Translations under genes and position numbers: made by a program
Part shown: in pieces, positions 8,573 to 16,012 of the stretch
Numbering within the stretch: the stretch's first letter is position 1
How the letters are laid out: every line of letters begins with the position of its first letter
DNA from: Microbacterium murale
GTDB taxonomy: Bacteria; Actinomycetota; Actinomycetes; Actinomycetales; Microbacteriaceae
NCBI RefSeq assembly: GCF_014635185.1
Contig: NZ_BMCM01000001.1
Span: 744,001 to 808,000 of the forward strand
Direction: 5' to 3'
Length of the DNA stretch: 64,000 bases
Notes under the pieces: model-generated
What the model saw: only the letters and a program-made list of their open reading frames with translations
What the model was told of the DNA's origin: nothing
Databases searched by the model: none

Positions 8573-9043
8573 ATGGCGAAGCACGCATCCGGCTGGAACC
8601 CCTCTGACGACGGCATCAACTTCCACACCCGCAAGTGGGTGCGTCCGGAGGATCTGAACGCGAACGGGTCGCTGTTCGGCGGCAGCCTGCTGAAGTGGAT
8701 CGACGAGGAGGCCGCGATCTACGCGATCGTGCAGCTCGGCAACTACCGCGTGGTGACCAAGCTCATCTCGGAGATCAACTTCGAGGCATCCGCCCTGCAG
8801 GGAGATCTCATCGAGATGGGCCTGACCGCGACGCATTTCGGTCGCACCTCTCTCACGATGCGTGCAGTGGTGCGCAACATGATCACGCGCAAGCGCATTC
8901 TCACGATCGAGAAGATCGTCTTCGTCAGTCTCGGCGAGGACGGGCATCCCGTGCCTCATGGCTACTCGAACATCACCTACGATCGTGACCGGATGCCGCA
9001 CAAGCACCCGGGCACGGGCACGATCAGGCTCCCCTCCGCCTGA
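8573..9043 (+). CDS. Acyl-CoA thioesterase, hotdog fold (YciA/BACH type)
   Basis: A 156-residue single hotdog-domain protein. The family active-site region is seen as LNANGSLFGGSLLKWIDEEAA, with Asn and Asp in the places used by YciA-type thioesterases, followed by a conserved SEINFEASALQGD strand. It should hydrolyse acyl-CoA to free acid and CoA in the cytoplasm. The length is normal. It stands as a single gene between the XRE/MmyB regulator and the PopR-like regulator, with 56 and 71 bp gaps. The chain-length preference cannot be told from sequence. Confidence 0.85.
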   Translation: MAKHASGWNPSDDGINFHTRKWVRPEDLNANGSLFGGSLLKWIDEEAAIYAIVQLGNYRVVTKLISEINFEASALQGDLIEMGLTATHFGRTSLTMRAVVRNMITRKRILTIEKIVFVSLGEDGHPVPHGYSNITYDRDRMPHKHPGTGTIRLPSA

Positions 9044-9057
9044 GTGCGAGCTGTCGC

Positions 9058-9076
9058 GTTCTGCTCTGAGCAGAAC
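9058..9076. promoter_or_regulatory. PopR-type palindromic operator upstream of popR-like gene
   Basis: GTTCTGCTCTGAGCAGAAC is a perfect palindrome (9-bp arms around a central T) 39 bp before the regulator start. Its core TCTGCT-CTG-AGCAGA closely resembles the site in front of the clpP pair at 11325-11339. This suggests the regulator controls its own gene. Confidence 0.7.
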
Positions 9077-9114
9077 AGCGGTGACACCGACGAACGTCAG
9101 GGTTACCGTGAACC

Positions 9115-9477
9115 ATGGCCGAGATCGTCCCGTTCCCCCGCACACCCCACCCCTCTCGCAGCCCGCGCCCGCAGAACGGGCCGGAGCCGCTCTGGCGGCA
9201 TCTGCTCGGAGATCAGCTCCGGCGCCGGCGGCATGAGCGTGAAGAGACCCTCACCGAGACAGCCGACAAAGCCGGTGTCTCACCGCAGTACCTCTCCGAG
9301 ATCGAGCGCGGGCTGAAGGAGCCGTCCAGCGAGATGATCGCCGCGGTCGCCGGGGCCCTCGACACGACGCTCATCGAACTCGCCAGCAGCGTGGCAGATG
9401 AGCTGCGTATGGCCTCGGCGCCGGCATCCGCTGCCGTGTCAGTCGGCGCTCGCGGCGCGCTCGCTCTCGCCGCCTGA
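9115..9477 (+). CDS. popR: PopR/ClgR-like XRE regulator of clpP genes
   Basis: A 120-residue protein with one Cro/CI helix-turn-helix (ETADKAGVSPQYLSEIERG) followed by KEPSSEMIAAVAGALD, the pattern that marks the ClgR/PopR group. In Streptomyces lividans, PopR activates the clpP3-clpP4 operon at a TCTGCC-N3-GGCAGA palindrome. Exactly that sequence sits before the clpP pair here (11325-11339), and a near copy sits before this gene. The C-terminus is Ala-rich and ends in ALALAA, a kind of tail that Clp protease often recognises, which would fit turnover of the regulator by ClpP (inference). The symbol is based on homologous context, not experiment. Confidence 0.82.
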   Translation: MAEIVPFPRTPHPSRSPRPQNGPEPLWRHLLGDQLRRRRHEREETLTETADKAGVSPQYLSEIERGLKEPSSEMIAAVAGALDTTLIELASSVADELRMASAPASAAVSVGARGALALAA

Positions 9478-9559
9478 GTCGCGCATCTCACCCGCTCGGG
9501 TGAGGCGATTCGCCCTGCGGAGGGATGGCCGCGACCCGGGGCCGCTTCACGATTGAGGC

Positions 9560-10030
9560 ATGACACATCCGGACACGGCCGCATTCCCCGACTCCGCCTC
9601 AGATGATCGCTCCGCCGAGCCACGTCGTGACGGCGCATCCGTGCGTCCCGACCGGCTCACGGTCGCGGGCGCGATCTCCCTGCTGACGATCTCGGCGTTG
9701 CATGCCGTGGTGTTCGCCCTGCACCCGTGGTGGGGCCCCTGGATGGCCGGACCGTTCCGAACCACCCAGCTGCCGACGGATGCGGCGGTGCAGTTCTGGG
9801 GACTTCCGGGCGGCTTCGTCGTTCCCGGCGTACTGCTCGCGCTCCTCATCCTTCGGGCCGGCCGACGCGGCGACACCGTGCCGCTGTACATCGCGCTCAC
9901 GCTCGGCATCTGGGCGCTCGTCTGCATCTGGATCGTCGGCCCGAGCGGCTTCCTGCTGCTGTTGATTCCGACCACTCTGCTGCTCATCGCGAGTCTCAGG
10001 TCGCGGCGCGGTGTCCCGCGTCGTGGGTGA
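9560..10030 (+). CDS. Small integral membrane protein of unknown function
   Basis: A 156-residue protein with a polar, charged N-terminus of about 35 residues and then about four hydrophobic helices (around 38-58, 80-98, 110-128, 130-147 by eye). A WWGPWM motif follows helix 1. I do not recognise the family with certainty; it resembles small four-helix proteins of the DUF6463 kind. It lies between the popR-like gene and the convergent clpP pair, ending 7 bp before the downstream clpP stop. No function is proposed. Confidence 0.6.
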   Translation: MTHPDTAAFPDSASDDRSAEPRRDGASVRPDRLTVAGAISLLTISALHAVVFALHPWWGPWMAGPFRTTQLPTDAAVQFWGLPGGFVVPGVLLALLILRAGRRGDTVPLYIALTLGIWALVCIWIVGPSGFLLLLIPTTLLLIASLRSRRGVPRRG

Positions 10031-10037
10031 CGGCGCC

Positions 10038-10628
10038 CTACCCCCGCTCCCCCAGCACGGTGTCGATCAGCCCGTAGTCGAGCGCGGTGGATGCTGTGAA
10101 CACCCGGTCCCGATCGGTATCGACGCGCAGCGTCTCGACGGTGCGACCGGTGTGCCTGGCGAGCACGGCCTCCATGTCGGCACGCACCCTGACCACCTCG
10201 TCGGCGGCGAGGATGAGATCGGGGATCGCCCCGCGCGACTGGCCGGCCGGCTGATGCAGCACGATGCGCGCATGCTCGAGCGCCGCGCGCTGCTCCGGCG
10301 CTCCGGCGGCCGCGAGCAGGGCCGCTGGTCCGATCGCCTGCCCGACGACAGTCGTCGCGATGCTCGGACGGATGTGCTGCATCGTGTCGTAGATCGCCAG
10401 CGCCGCACCAGGGTCGCCGCCCTCGCTGTTGATGTAGAACTGGACGCCCGTGTCAGGGCTGTCTGCATCGAGATGCAGCAGCTGCGCGATCAGGGCGTTC
10501 GCGACGCCGGCGTCGATTCCGGTGCCCAGATAGATCACGCGCTCCGCGAGCAGGTGCGAGTAGACGTCCATGACACGCTCACCCCGCGGATGCTGCGCGA
10601 TGACGTTCGGGATCGTGTAGCTGCTCAT
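10038..10628 (-). CDS. ClpP-family subunit lacking the catalytic serine
   Basis: A 196-residue ClpP homologue, second gene of a clpP pair (ATGA overlap at 10625-10628). The site that normally reads GQAASMAA reads GQAIGPAA here, so Gly100 replaces the nucleophilic serine. The other triad members remain: His125 (VLHQP) and Asp174 (DRDRVFTA). By established ClpP chemistry this subunit should not cleave peptides alone. It probably assembles with the active partner encoded just upstream, as serine-less ClpR subunits do in cyanobacteria and plastids. A PopR-type site stands before the pair. The replacement was checked codon by codon: GGA at the Ser position with an intact frame. Confidence 0.88.
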   Translation of the reverse strand: MSSYTIPNVIAQHPRGERVMDVYSHLLAERVIYLGTGIDAGVANALIAQLLHLDADSPDTGVQFYINSEGGDPGAALAIYDTMQHIRPSIATTVVGQAIGPAALLAAAGAPEQRAALEHARIVLHQPAGQSRGAIPDLILAADEVVRVRADMEAVLARHTGRTVETLRVDTDRDRVFTASTALDYGLIDTVLGERG

Positions 10629-11269
10629 GACTTCGCTCCTTCCGTGGCGGATGCCGCGGCATCCGTCCCCAATCCGACCCGCGCGCGACGGCGCGGCATG
10701 ACCTCTGCGACCGAACTGACGATCGCGTCGATGAACCCGTACTCCTCGGCCTGTGCGGCCGTGTACCAGCGGTCGTGCAGCGAGTCCTCGAAGATGCGCT
10801 CGGCGGGCTGACCGGTGTCAGCGGAGATGAGCCCGAGCACGGTGTCGCGCATCTGGCGCAGATCGTCGGCCTGCACCTCGATCTCGACGGCGGAACCGCC
10901 GATGCCCGCCGACCCCTGATGCATGAGGATGCGCGCGTGCGGCAGCGCGCGGCGCTTGCCCTTCGTGCCGGCGGAGAGCAGGAACTGCCCCGCGCTGGCA
11001 GCGGTTCCGAGTGCGAGGGTGGCCACATCGTTCGGGATGAGGTGCATGATGTCGCGGATCGCAAGCATCGACGGCACCGAGCCGCCCGGTGAGTGGATCC
11101 ACAGGGCGATGTCGGCGACCGGATTCTCCGCAGACAGCGTCAACAGCTGCGTCATCAGCAGCGTGCCGTTGTCGTCGTCGAGGGCGCCGTCGAGCACCAG
11201 GATGCGGTCGTGGAAAAGTGCGCGTCTGGCCTCTGGACCGAAATGCGGGATGGGATTCTCTTCGCTCAT
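10625..11269 (-). CDS. ClpP-family serine protease subunit, catalytic triad intact
   Basis: A 214-residue ClpP protease subunit resembling Streptomyces ClpP3. The triad is complete: Ser92 in GTAASAGQF, His117 in ILMHQGS and Asp166 in HDRWYTAAQA. The oligomeric chamber would degrade proteins fed by a Clp ATPase. No propeptide is obvious. This is the first gene of the leftward pair and overlaps the serine-less clpP as ATGA, so the two products are made together. A PopR-type palindrome lies 56 bp upstream of the start. This looks like a stress-inducible second ClpP system rather than the housekeeping clpP1-clpP2-clpX locus, which is not here. Confidence 0.9.
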   Translation of the reverse strand: MSEENPIPHFGPEARRALFHDRILVLDGALDDDNGTLLMTQLLTLSAENPVADIALWIHSPGGSVPSMLAIRDIMHLIPNDVATLALGTAASAGQFLLSAGTKGKRRALPHARILMHQGSAGIGGSAVEIEVQADDLRQMRDTVLGLISADTGQPAERIFEDSLHDRWYTAAQAEEYGFIDAIVSSVAEVMPRRRARVGLGTDAAASATEGAKS

Positions 11270-11324
11270 GACTTCAGCCTGTGACGCGGGAGCGGGGCCG
11301 GCGCCGGAATCCGCTCACGGCGGT

Positions 11325-11339
11325 TCTGCCCTGGGCAGA
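11325..11339. promoter_or_regulatory. PopR operator before the clpP pair
   Basis: TCTGCC-CTG-GGCAGA matches the PopR recognition sequence known from Streptomyces lividans (TCTGCC-N3-GGCAGA). It lies 56-70 bp upstream of the first clpP start, a suitable place for an activator. Confidence 0.78.
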
Positions 11340-11425
11340 GAACCTCCAGTCCCGCCCACCGCCGCCCCGACAGCGAACCACCCCGGCGCGAGCGATGCGC
11401 CGGGGCGGTTCAGTCGTTCAGGGCC

Positions 11426-13234
11426 TCAGGCCGCCAGTGCGAGAGCCCGACGGTGCTGCACGCGGTGACCGATCCAGAAGCCGATCGCGATCAGGCCGAC
11501 CAGGACTGCGCCGAGCATCCACGGCAGCATCGAGGGTGCCGCTCCGGCCGTAGCTGTGGCCAGCGTGCCGGAGCCGTCGGCGATGAGACCGTTGCCCGCC
11601 GCGAGGTCGGCAGCACCGGCCGCGAGAGTCTCGCCGCCGTCTGCGATCTCGCCCGATCCGTCCGAGATCGTGGCCGCTCCCTCCGAGAGCGCGCCGACGC
11701 CGGTGTCGAGCGTCGAGGCGCCGGTGGCCAGCGTCGCCGCGCCTGCCGCGAGTGCCGCTGCGCCCTCGTCGAGGCTGGTCGCGCCGGAATCGATCCTGAT
11801 CGAACCGGCGTGCAGCGAAGTCGCACCCGCGGCGAGGGTGTCCATGCCCCCGGCGAGACTGTCCGCGCCGGCGGCCAGCTCAGCTGTGCCGTCCTTCAGC
11901 GGCTGCAGACCGGTGGAGAGCTGCTGCGCACCGGTGGCGACCTGAGCGGTTCCCGCCTTGAGGGGCTGCGCACCGTCTGCGAGCTGCGATGCACCAGCGG
12001 CGAGTTGCGTCGTGCCATCCGTCAAGGGGACGATCCCTTCGGCGAGGGCGGAAGCGCCGGTGGAGACCTGCGCGGTACCGGCCTTCAGCGCCTGCGTGCC
12101 GACGAGCAGAGCGGGTGCCCCTCTCTCCGCATCGACGAGAGCCACCGTCCCCGGCCACCCCTGCGCGACATTGCCGTTGACCAGCGCGTTGGCACCGGCC
12201 GCCACCTGTCCGGCCGCGGTTGCGGCGTTCAGCGTTCCTGCGGCGAGCGCGGGTGCGGCAGCAGCCGCGCCGGCGATGCCGTCGACCTGTGCGTCGACGC
12301 CCGCCGAGAGTGCCGCGAGCTGCTGGAACTGCGCGTTGTCGGGATTGGCTGCGGCGAGCTGCGCGAGTGCATCGGCCAGCTGCTGGGAGTTGCCCGGCGC
12401 GCTGCCGGCCGCGGCGGTGATGGCTGCAGCGGACCCCTCACTGGCGAGGAACTGCAGCTCGGGGGTGACGGCTGCCGCGAGGCCGGCGTTGAGCTGATCG
12501 GCGCCGGCGAGCACCTGCCCGGCGACCTGGTGGGCTCCGGCGACCCCGGCGGCAAGGCCGGTCACGCCGTCGAGTACTGCCGTGGCTCCGGCATCCGTCT
12601 GCTGTGCGCCGGCAGACAGGAGCTGTGCGCCTTCCAACGCCTTCTGCGCACCGGCATCCACCTGCTGGGTTCCGGTGGAAAGCCGGGTCGCGCCGTCGAG
12701 CACCGACTGCGCACCGGCGTCGATCTGCGCCGCACCGGTCGACAGGCTCTGCGCACCATTCAGCGCGGCTTGCGCACCCGAGTCAGCCGATGCCAGTCCG
12801 GCGGTGAGCTTCTGAGCGCCGAGCAGCGCATTCAGTGCGCCCTCGCTGAGCTTCCCGGCTCCCGCTGCCGCATCCGATGCTCCGGCAGCCAACGTGTCCG
12901 CGCCCGCGGCCAGCGAGGCTGCACCTGTCGATGCGCTCTGCGCGCCGGTGGCGAGTTTCTGCGAGCCGGCATGCGCACTCGCTGCGCCCTCGGCGAGCTT
13001 CTCGGTGCCGTCGGCCAGCGTGCCGGCTCCGGTGGAGAGATCGTCTGCGCCGGCGGCCAGCTGGGTCGAGCCGTCCTTTGCCGTCAGTGTGCCGTCGGAC
13101 AGCTCGGCTGCACCTGCGGAGATCTTGCCTGTCGTCAGGAAGAACAGAATCACCATCGCGGTCAGCAGCAGGCTGAGGACGATGACGGTGATGCGCATGC
13201 CTCGGCCGTGCGCGTGGGTCGTAGAACTCATCAT
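11426..13234 (-). CDS. YhgE/Pip-like membrane protein with long LxxGA repeat domain
   Basis: A 602-residue protein. Residues about 14-36 form one transmembrane helix, 566-585 a second, and the stretch between is nearly all short repeats of the type AxxLxxGAxxL in 7- or 11-residue steps, known as the xxxLxxG heptad repeats of YhgE/Pip-related proteins. One less repetitive island (about residues 205-330) contains QLNAGLAAAVTPELQFLAS. Full YhgE proteins also carry a C-terminal ABC-2-like membrane domain, which this one lacks. The extracytoplasmic repeat rod could be a phage or toxin contact or a secretion-system part as in Esx-linked YhgE, but this is inference. A GGAG 9 nt upstream fits the start at 13231 or 13234. 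Confidence 0.8.
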   Translation of the reverse strand: MMSSTTHAHGRGMRITVIVLSLLLTAMVILFFLTTGKISAGAAELSDGTLTAKDGSTQLAAGADDLSTGAGTLADGTEKLAEGAASAHAGSQKLATGAQSASTGAASLAAGADTLAAGASDAAAGAGKLSEGALNALLGAQKLTAGLASADSGAQAALNGAQSLSTGAAQIDAGAQSVLDGATRLSTGTQQVDAGAQKALEGAQLLSAGAQQTDAGATAVLDGVTGLAAGVAGAHQVAGQVLAGADQLNAGLAAAVTPELQFLASEGSAAAITAAAGSAPGNSQQLADALAQLAAANPDNAQFQQLAALSAGVDAQVDGIAGAAAAAPALAAGTLNAATAAGQVAAGANALVNGNVAQGWPGTVALVDAERGAPALLVGTQALKAGTAQVSTGASALAEGIVPLTDGTTQLAAGASQLADGAQPLKAGTAQVATGAQQLSTGLQPLKDGTAELAAGADSLAGGMDTLAAGATSLHAGSIRIDSGATSLDEGAAALAAGAATLATGASTLDTGVGALSEGAATISDGSGEIADGGETLAAGAADLAAGNGLIADGSGTLATATAGAAPSMLPWMLGAVLVGLIAIGFWIGHRVQHRRALALAA

Positions 13235-13313
13235 TGGGGCTCCAGGGTCAGTGGCGTCGTTGCCACCCGCAGTGTAAGTACGTCGTTCTTGCGCCTTCGC
13301 TTACTTTGATCAT

Positions 13314-13328
13314 TGAAACCAAGTTTCA
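13314..13328. promoter_or_regulatory. Palindrome upstream of the YhgE-like gene, possible TetR operator
   Basis: TGAAAC-CAA-GTTTCA is a perfect inverted repeat 80 bp before the YhgE-like start. A weaker GTAAG/CTTAC pair lies nearer the gene. YhgE-type genes are often beside TetR regulators, but none is encoded in this window. Confidence 0.4.
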
Positions 13329-13417
13329 GTGGTCGCGATACTCGGTCTTCTGTGGCGACTCGACAGAACCCATTGACTTGGAGTCAACAATCGTTCCGGC
13401 CGCCTATCGGTGCGCGC

Positions 13418-13446
13418 TTGTTTTCGGTGTGCCTAAAAGGTAGGTT
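13418..13446 (+). promoter_or_regulatory. Probable promoter of the manganese ABC operon (leaderless)
   Basis: TTGTTT (13418-13423) and TAGGTT (13441-13446) are spaced 17 bp and place transcription start at or next to the GTG at 13453. This explains why that start codon has no ribosome binding site. Confidence 0.45.
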
Positions 13447-13461
13447 TTCGGTGTGCCTAAA
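13421..13461. promoter_or_regulatory. Two direct-repeat DtxR/MntR-type metalloregulator boxes
   Basis: TTTTCGGTGTGCCTAAA occurs at 13421-13437 and again at 13445-13461. Each copy is a quasi-palindrome (TTTT-GG-N4-CC-AAAA), like DtxR/MntR sites with TTAGG...CCTAA arms. Copy 1 covers the -35/spacer region, copy 2 covers the -10 end and the GTG start codon. Binding of a metal-loaded repressor would block transcription. No DtxR gene is in the window. Confidence 0.65.
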
Positions 13462-14403
13462 TCTCGCAGCGTCAGTGCCGCTCCGTCTGCCGGGTCGGTC
13501 GCGCGCGCCGTGGCACTCGCCGCCGGTCTCACCCTCGCGCTGTCCGGCTGCGCGGGTCCGGATGCCGTGACCGACGATGACCGCCCGGTCGTGCTGACCA
13601 CTTTCACGGTGCTCGCCGACATCGCCGAGAACGTGGCGGGCGACCACCTGCGCGTGGAATCGATCACGAAGCCGGGCGCCGAGATCCACGGCTACGAGCC
13701 GACGCCGGGCGACGTGCGCAAGGCTGCGGACGCCGATCTGATCCTCGACAACGGGCTCAATCTCGAGGTGTGGTTCGCGCAGTTCGTCGAATCGGTCGAG
13801 GTGCCGCACGTGGTGGTCTCGGACGGCATCGACGTGATCGACATCACGGAAGACGCGTACGCCGGCAAGCCCAACCCGCACGCCTGGATGAGTCCGGCGA
13901 ACGCGCAGCTCTACGTCGACAACATGGTCTCGGCGTTCAGCGACCTCGACCCCGTGCACGCCGATGACTTCGCCGCGAACGCCGACGCATACAAGGCAGA
14001 GCTGCAGCAGGTGCAGGACGATCTGACCGACGAACTCGCGGCGTTGCCCGAGAACGAACGCGCCCTGGTCACCTGCGAGGGTGCGTTCTCCTACCTCGCC
14101 AGGGATGCCGGCCTCACCGAGGCGTACATCTGGGCCGTGAACGCCGAGCAGCAGGCGACGCCGCGTCAGATCGCCGACGCGATCGAGTTCGTGGACGACA
14201 ACGAGGTGCCGGCGGTGTTCTGCGAATCGACCGTGTCCGACAAGGCGATGCAGCAGGTGGTGCAGGCGACGGGTACGAGCTTCGGCGGCATGCTCTACGT
14301 CGACTCGCTGTCCGAGGCCGACGGCCCGGTGCCGACGTATCTGGATCTGATCCGCCACGACGCCGACCTGATCGTCGCAGGCCTGACGGGGAGCGGATCA
14401 TGA
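13453..14403 (+). CDS. Metal ABC transporter substrate-binding lipoprotein, manganese type
   Basis: A 316-residue cluster A-I (ZnuA/MntA/TroA) solute-binding lipoprotein. The signal peptide ends at the lipobox LSGC. The four metal ligands can be placed: His in KPGAEIHGYEPTP, His in NPHAWMSP, Glu in TCEGAFSYLARDAG and Asp near VDSLSEADGPVPTY. The His-His-Glu-Asp set, with Glu rather than His third and no His-rich loop, is that of manganese/iron binders such as PsaA and MntC. It overlaps the ATPase gene as ATGA. The GTG start lies inside a metalloregulator box and has no Shine-Dalgarno sequence, which suggests a leaderless transcript. Confidence 0.88.
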   Translation: MPKSRSVSAAPSAGSVARAVALAAGLTLALSGCAGPDAVTDDDRPVVLTTFTVLADIAENVAGDHLRVESITKPGAEIHGYEPTPGDVRKAADADLILDNGLNLEVWFAQFVESVEVPHVVVSDGIDVIDITEDAYAGKPNPHAWMSPANAQLYVDNMVSAFSDLDPVHADDFAANADAYKAELQQVQDDLTDELAALPENERALVTCEGAFSYLARDAGLTEAYIWAVNAEQQATPRQIADAIEFVDDNEVPAVFCESTVSDKAMQQVVQATGTSFGGMLYVDSLSEADGPVPTYLDLIRHDADLIVAGLTGSGS

Positions 14404-15152
14404 GCTCGATCGACGTCAGCGGCATCACCGTGCGGTACGGCGACGTGCTCGCTCTCGACGATGTCTCGCTCACGGTGGAGCCCGGACGCGTCACAGGGCT
14501 GATCGGCATGAACGGATCGGGGAAGTCGACACTGTTCAAGTCGATCATCGGCCTCGTGCGACCGGCCGCAGGACAGGTGCGACTGGAGGGAGCGGATCCG
14601 GCATCCGCTCGTCGGCGCGGGCTCATCGGCTACGTGCCGCAGAGCGAGGACGTCGACTGGACCTTCCCCGTGTCGGTGCGCGACGTCGTGATGATGGGCC
14701 GTTACGGACAGCAGGGTATGCTGCGGCGAGCGCGTGCTGCGGACAGGGATGCCGTCGACGAGGCGCTGGAGCGCGTCGAGCTGACTGACCTCGCCGACCG
14801 GCAGATCGGGCAGCTCTCCGGGGGGCAGCGCAAGCGCGCCTTCGTCGCACGCGGCATCGCCCAGGGTTTGGCAGAGCGCGCCGGCATCCTGCTTCTCGAC
14901 GAGCCGTTCGCCGGCGTCGACAAGCGCAGCGAGGCCACGATCGTGCGACTGCTGCGTGAGCTCGCAGCGGCCGGCAGCACGGTGCTCGTCTCGACCCACG
15001 ACCTGCATGCGCTCCCCTCTCTCGCAGACGAGGCCGTGCTGCTGCTGCGACGGGTGCTCTTCCACGGTTCTGTCTCAGAGGCGCTCGAACCCGGAAATCT
15101 CGCGCGCGCGTTCGGGCTGGAGAGCGATGCCGATCAGGAGGAGGCGCCATGA
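14400..15152 (+). CDS. Metal ABC transporter ATP-binding protein
   Basis: A 250-residue ATPase with Walker A (GMNGSGKST), signature LSGGQRKR and Walker B (ILLLDEPF) followed by the switch His in STHDLH. The stretch VPQSEDVDWTFPVSVRDVVMMG is characteristic of manganese/iron importers (MntB/SitB group). It energises import through the permease encoded next and overlaps both neighbours (ATGA with the binding protein, 4 bp with the permease). The operon has the standard binding protein, ATPase, permease order. Confidence 0.92.
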   Translation: MSSIDVSGITVRYGDVLALDDVSLTVEPGRVTGLIGMNGSGKSTLFKSIIGLVRPAAGQVRLEGADPASARRRGLIGYVPQSEDVDWTFPVSVRDVVMMGRYGQQGMLRRARAADRDAVDEALERVELTDLADRQIGQLSGGQRKRAFVARGIAQGLAERAGILLLDEPFAGVDKRSEATIVRLLRELAAAGSTVLVSTHDLHALPSLADEAVLLLRRVLFHGSVSEALEPGNLARAFGLESDADQEEAP

Positions 15153-16012
15153 TCTGGGAATGGATCCTCGAGCCCCTGCAGTACGACTTCATGGTGCGGG
15201 CGCTCGTCACCACCGCCGTCGCCGCTGTCGTGTGCGCGGTGCTGTCGTGCTGGCTGGTGCTGGTGGGCTGGTCGCTGATGGGCGACGCGGTCTCGCACGC
15301 GGTGCTGCCAGGAGTCGTGCTCGCGTACATCTTCGGAGCACCGTTCGCGTTGGGCGCCCTGGTCTTCGGGCTTCTCGCCGTCGGCCTGATCGGCCTCATC
15401 CGCGGCACGAGCAGGGTCAAGGAGGATGCCGCGATCGGCATCGTCTTCACGACGCTGTTCGCGCTCGGACTCGTGCTGATCTCGGTCACCCCCAGCCAGA
15501 CCGATCTCAACCACATCATCTTCGGGAACATCCTCGGGGTCTCCACCGGTGACCTCGTGCAGATCGCTATCCTCGCGGCAGTCGCATTCGGCGTGCTGAT
15601 CATCAAGCGCCGAGACCTCACCCTGTACGCATTCGATCCGACCCACGCGTTCGCGATCGGGCTCTCGCCCCGCCTGCTGGGCGCCCTGCTGCTCGGCGTG
15701 CTCGCGCTGACTTCGGTCGTCGCTCTGCAGGTCGTCGGCGTGGTACTGGTCGTGGCGATGCTGATCATCCCCGGCGCGACGGCGTATCTGCTGACGGACC
15801 GCTTCGGGCGGATGCTGGTGATCGCACCCGTCATGTCGGCGCTGTGCAGCGTGGTCGGGATCTACCTCAGCTATTGGATCGACGCGGCATCCGGAGGTCT
15901 CGTCGTCGTCGTGCAGGGGTGCGTGTTCGCGCTCGTCTACCTCTTCAGCCCGCGCCAGGGGGTCATCGGGAAGAGACTGCGGCGGCGTTCGCCGGTCGGT
16001 GCGGCCGCATAA
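15149..16012 (+). CDS. Metal ABC transporter permease (ABC-3 family)
   Basis: A 287-residue inner-membrane permease with about eight to nine helices of the ABC-3 family (ZnuB/MntC/TroC). The motif GWSLMGDAVSHAVLPGVVLAY near residue 40 and the contact loop DPTHAFAIGL are typical. Only one permease gene is present, so the transporter is expected to use a homodimer. The last 50 bp overlap the 3' end of the convergent PLP-enzyme gene, so both C-termini are coded by the same DNA on opposite strands. Confidence 0.92.
   Translation: MIWEWILEPLQYDFMVRALVTTAVAAVVCAVLSCWLVLVGWSLMGDAVSHAVLPGVVLAYIFGAPFALGALVFGLLAVGLIGLIRGTSRVKEDAAIGIVFTTLFALGLVLISVTPSQTDLNHIIFGNILGVSTGDLVQIAILAAVAFGVLIIKRRDLTLYAFDPTHAFAIGLSPRLLGALLLGVLALTSVVALQVVGVVLVVAMLIIPGATAYLLTDRFGRMLVIAPVMSALCSVVGIYLSYWIDAASGGLVVVVQGCVFALVYLFSPRQGVIGKRLRRRSPVGAAA

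Noticed and set aside
11426-13234. Possible CRISPR or DNA satellite because of dense repetition
   Set aside because: The repetition is protein-level: unit length varies in multiples of three and the reading frame stays open through 602 codons.
11453-13309. 618-residue open frame opposite the LxxGA repeat gene
   Set aside because: It is the complement of a highly repetitive GC-rich gene; its Cys/Arg/Gly-rich text has no domain, while the minus-strand frame shows a clear repeat pattern and membrane helices.
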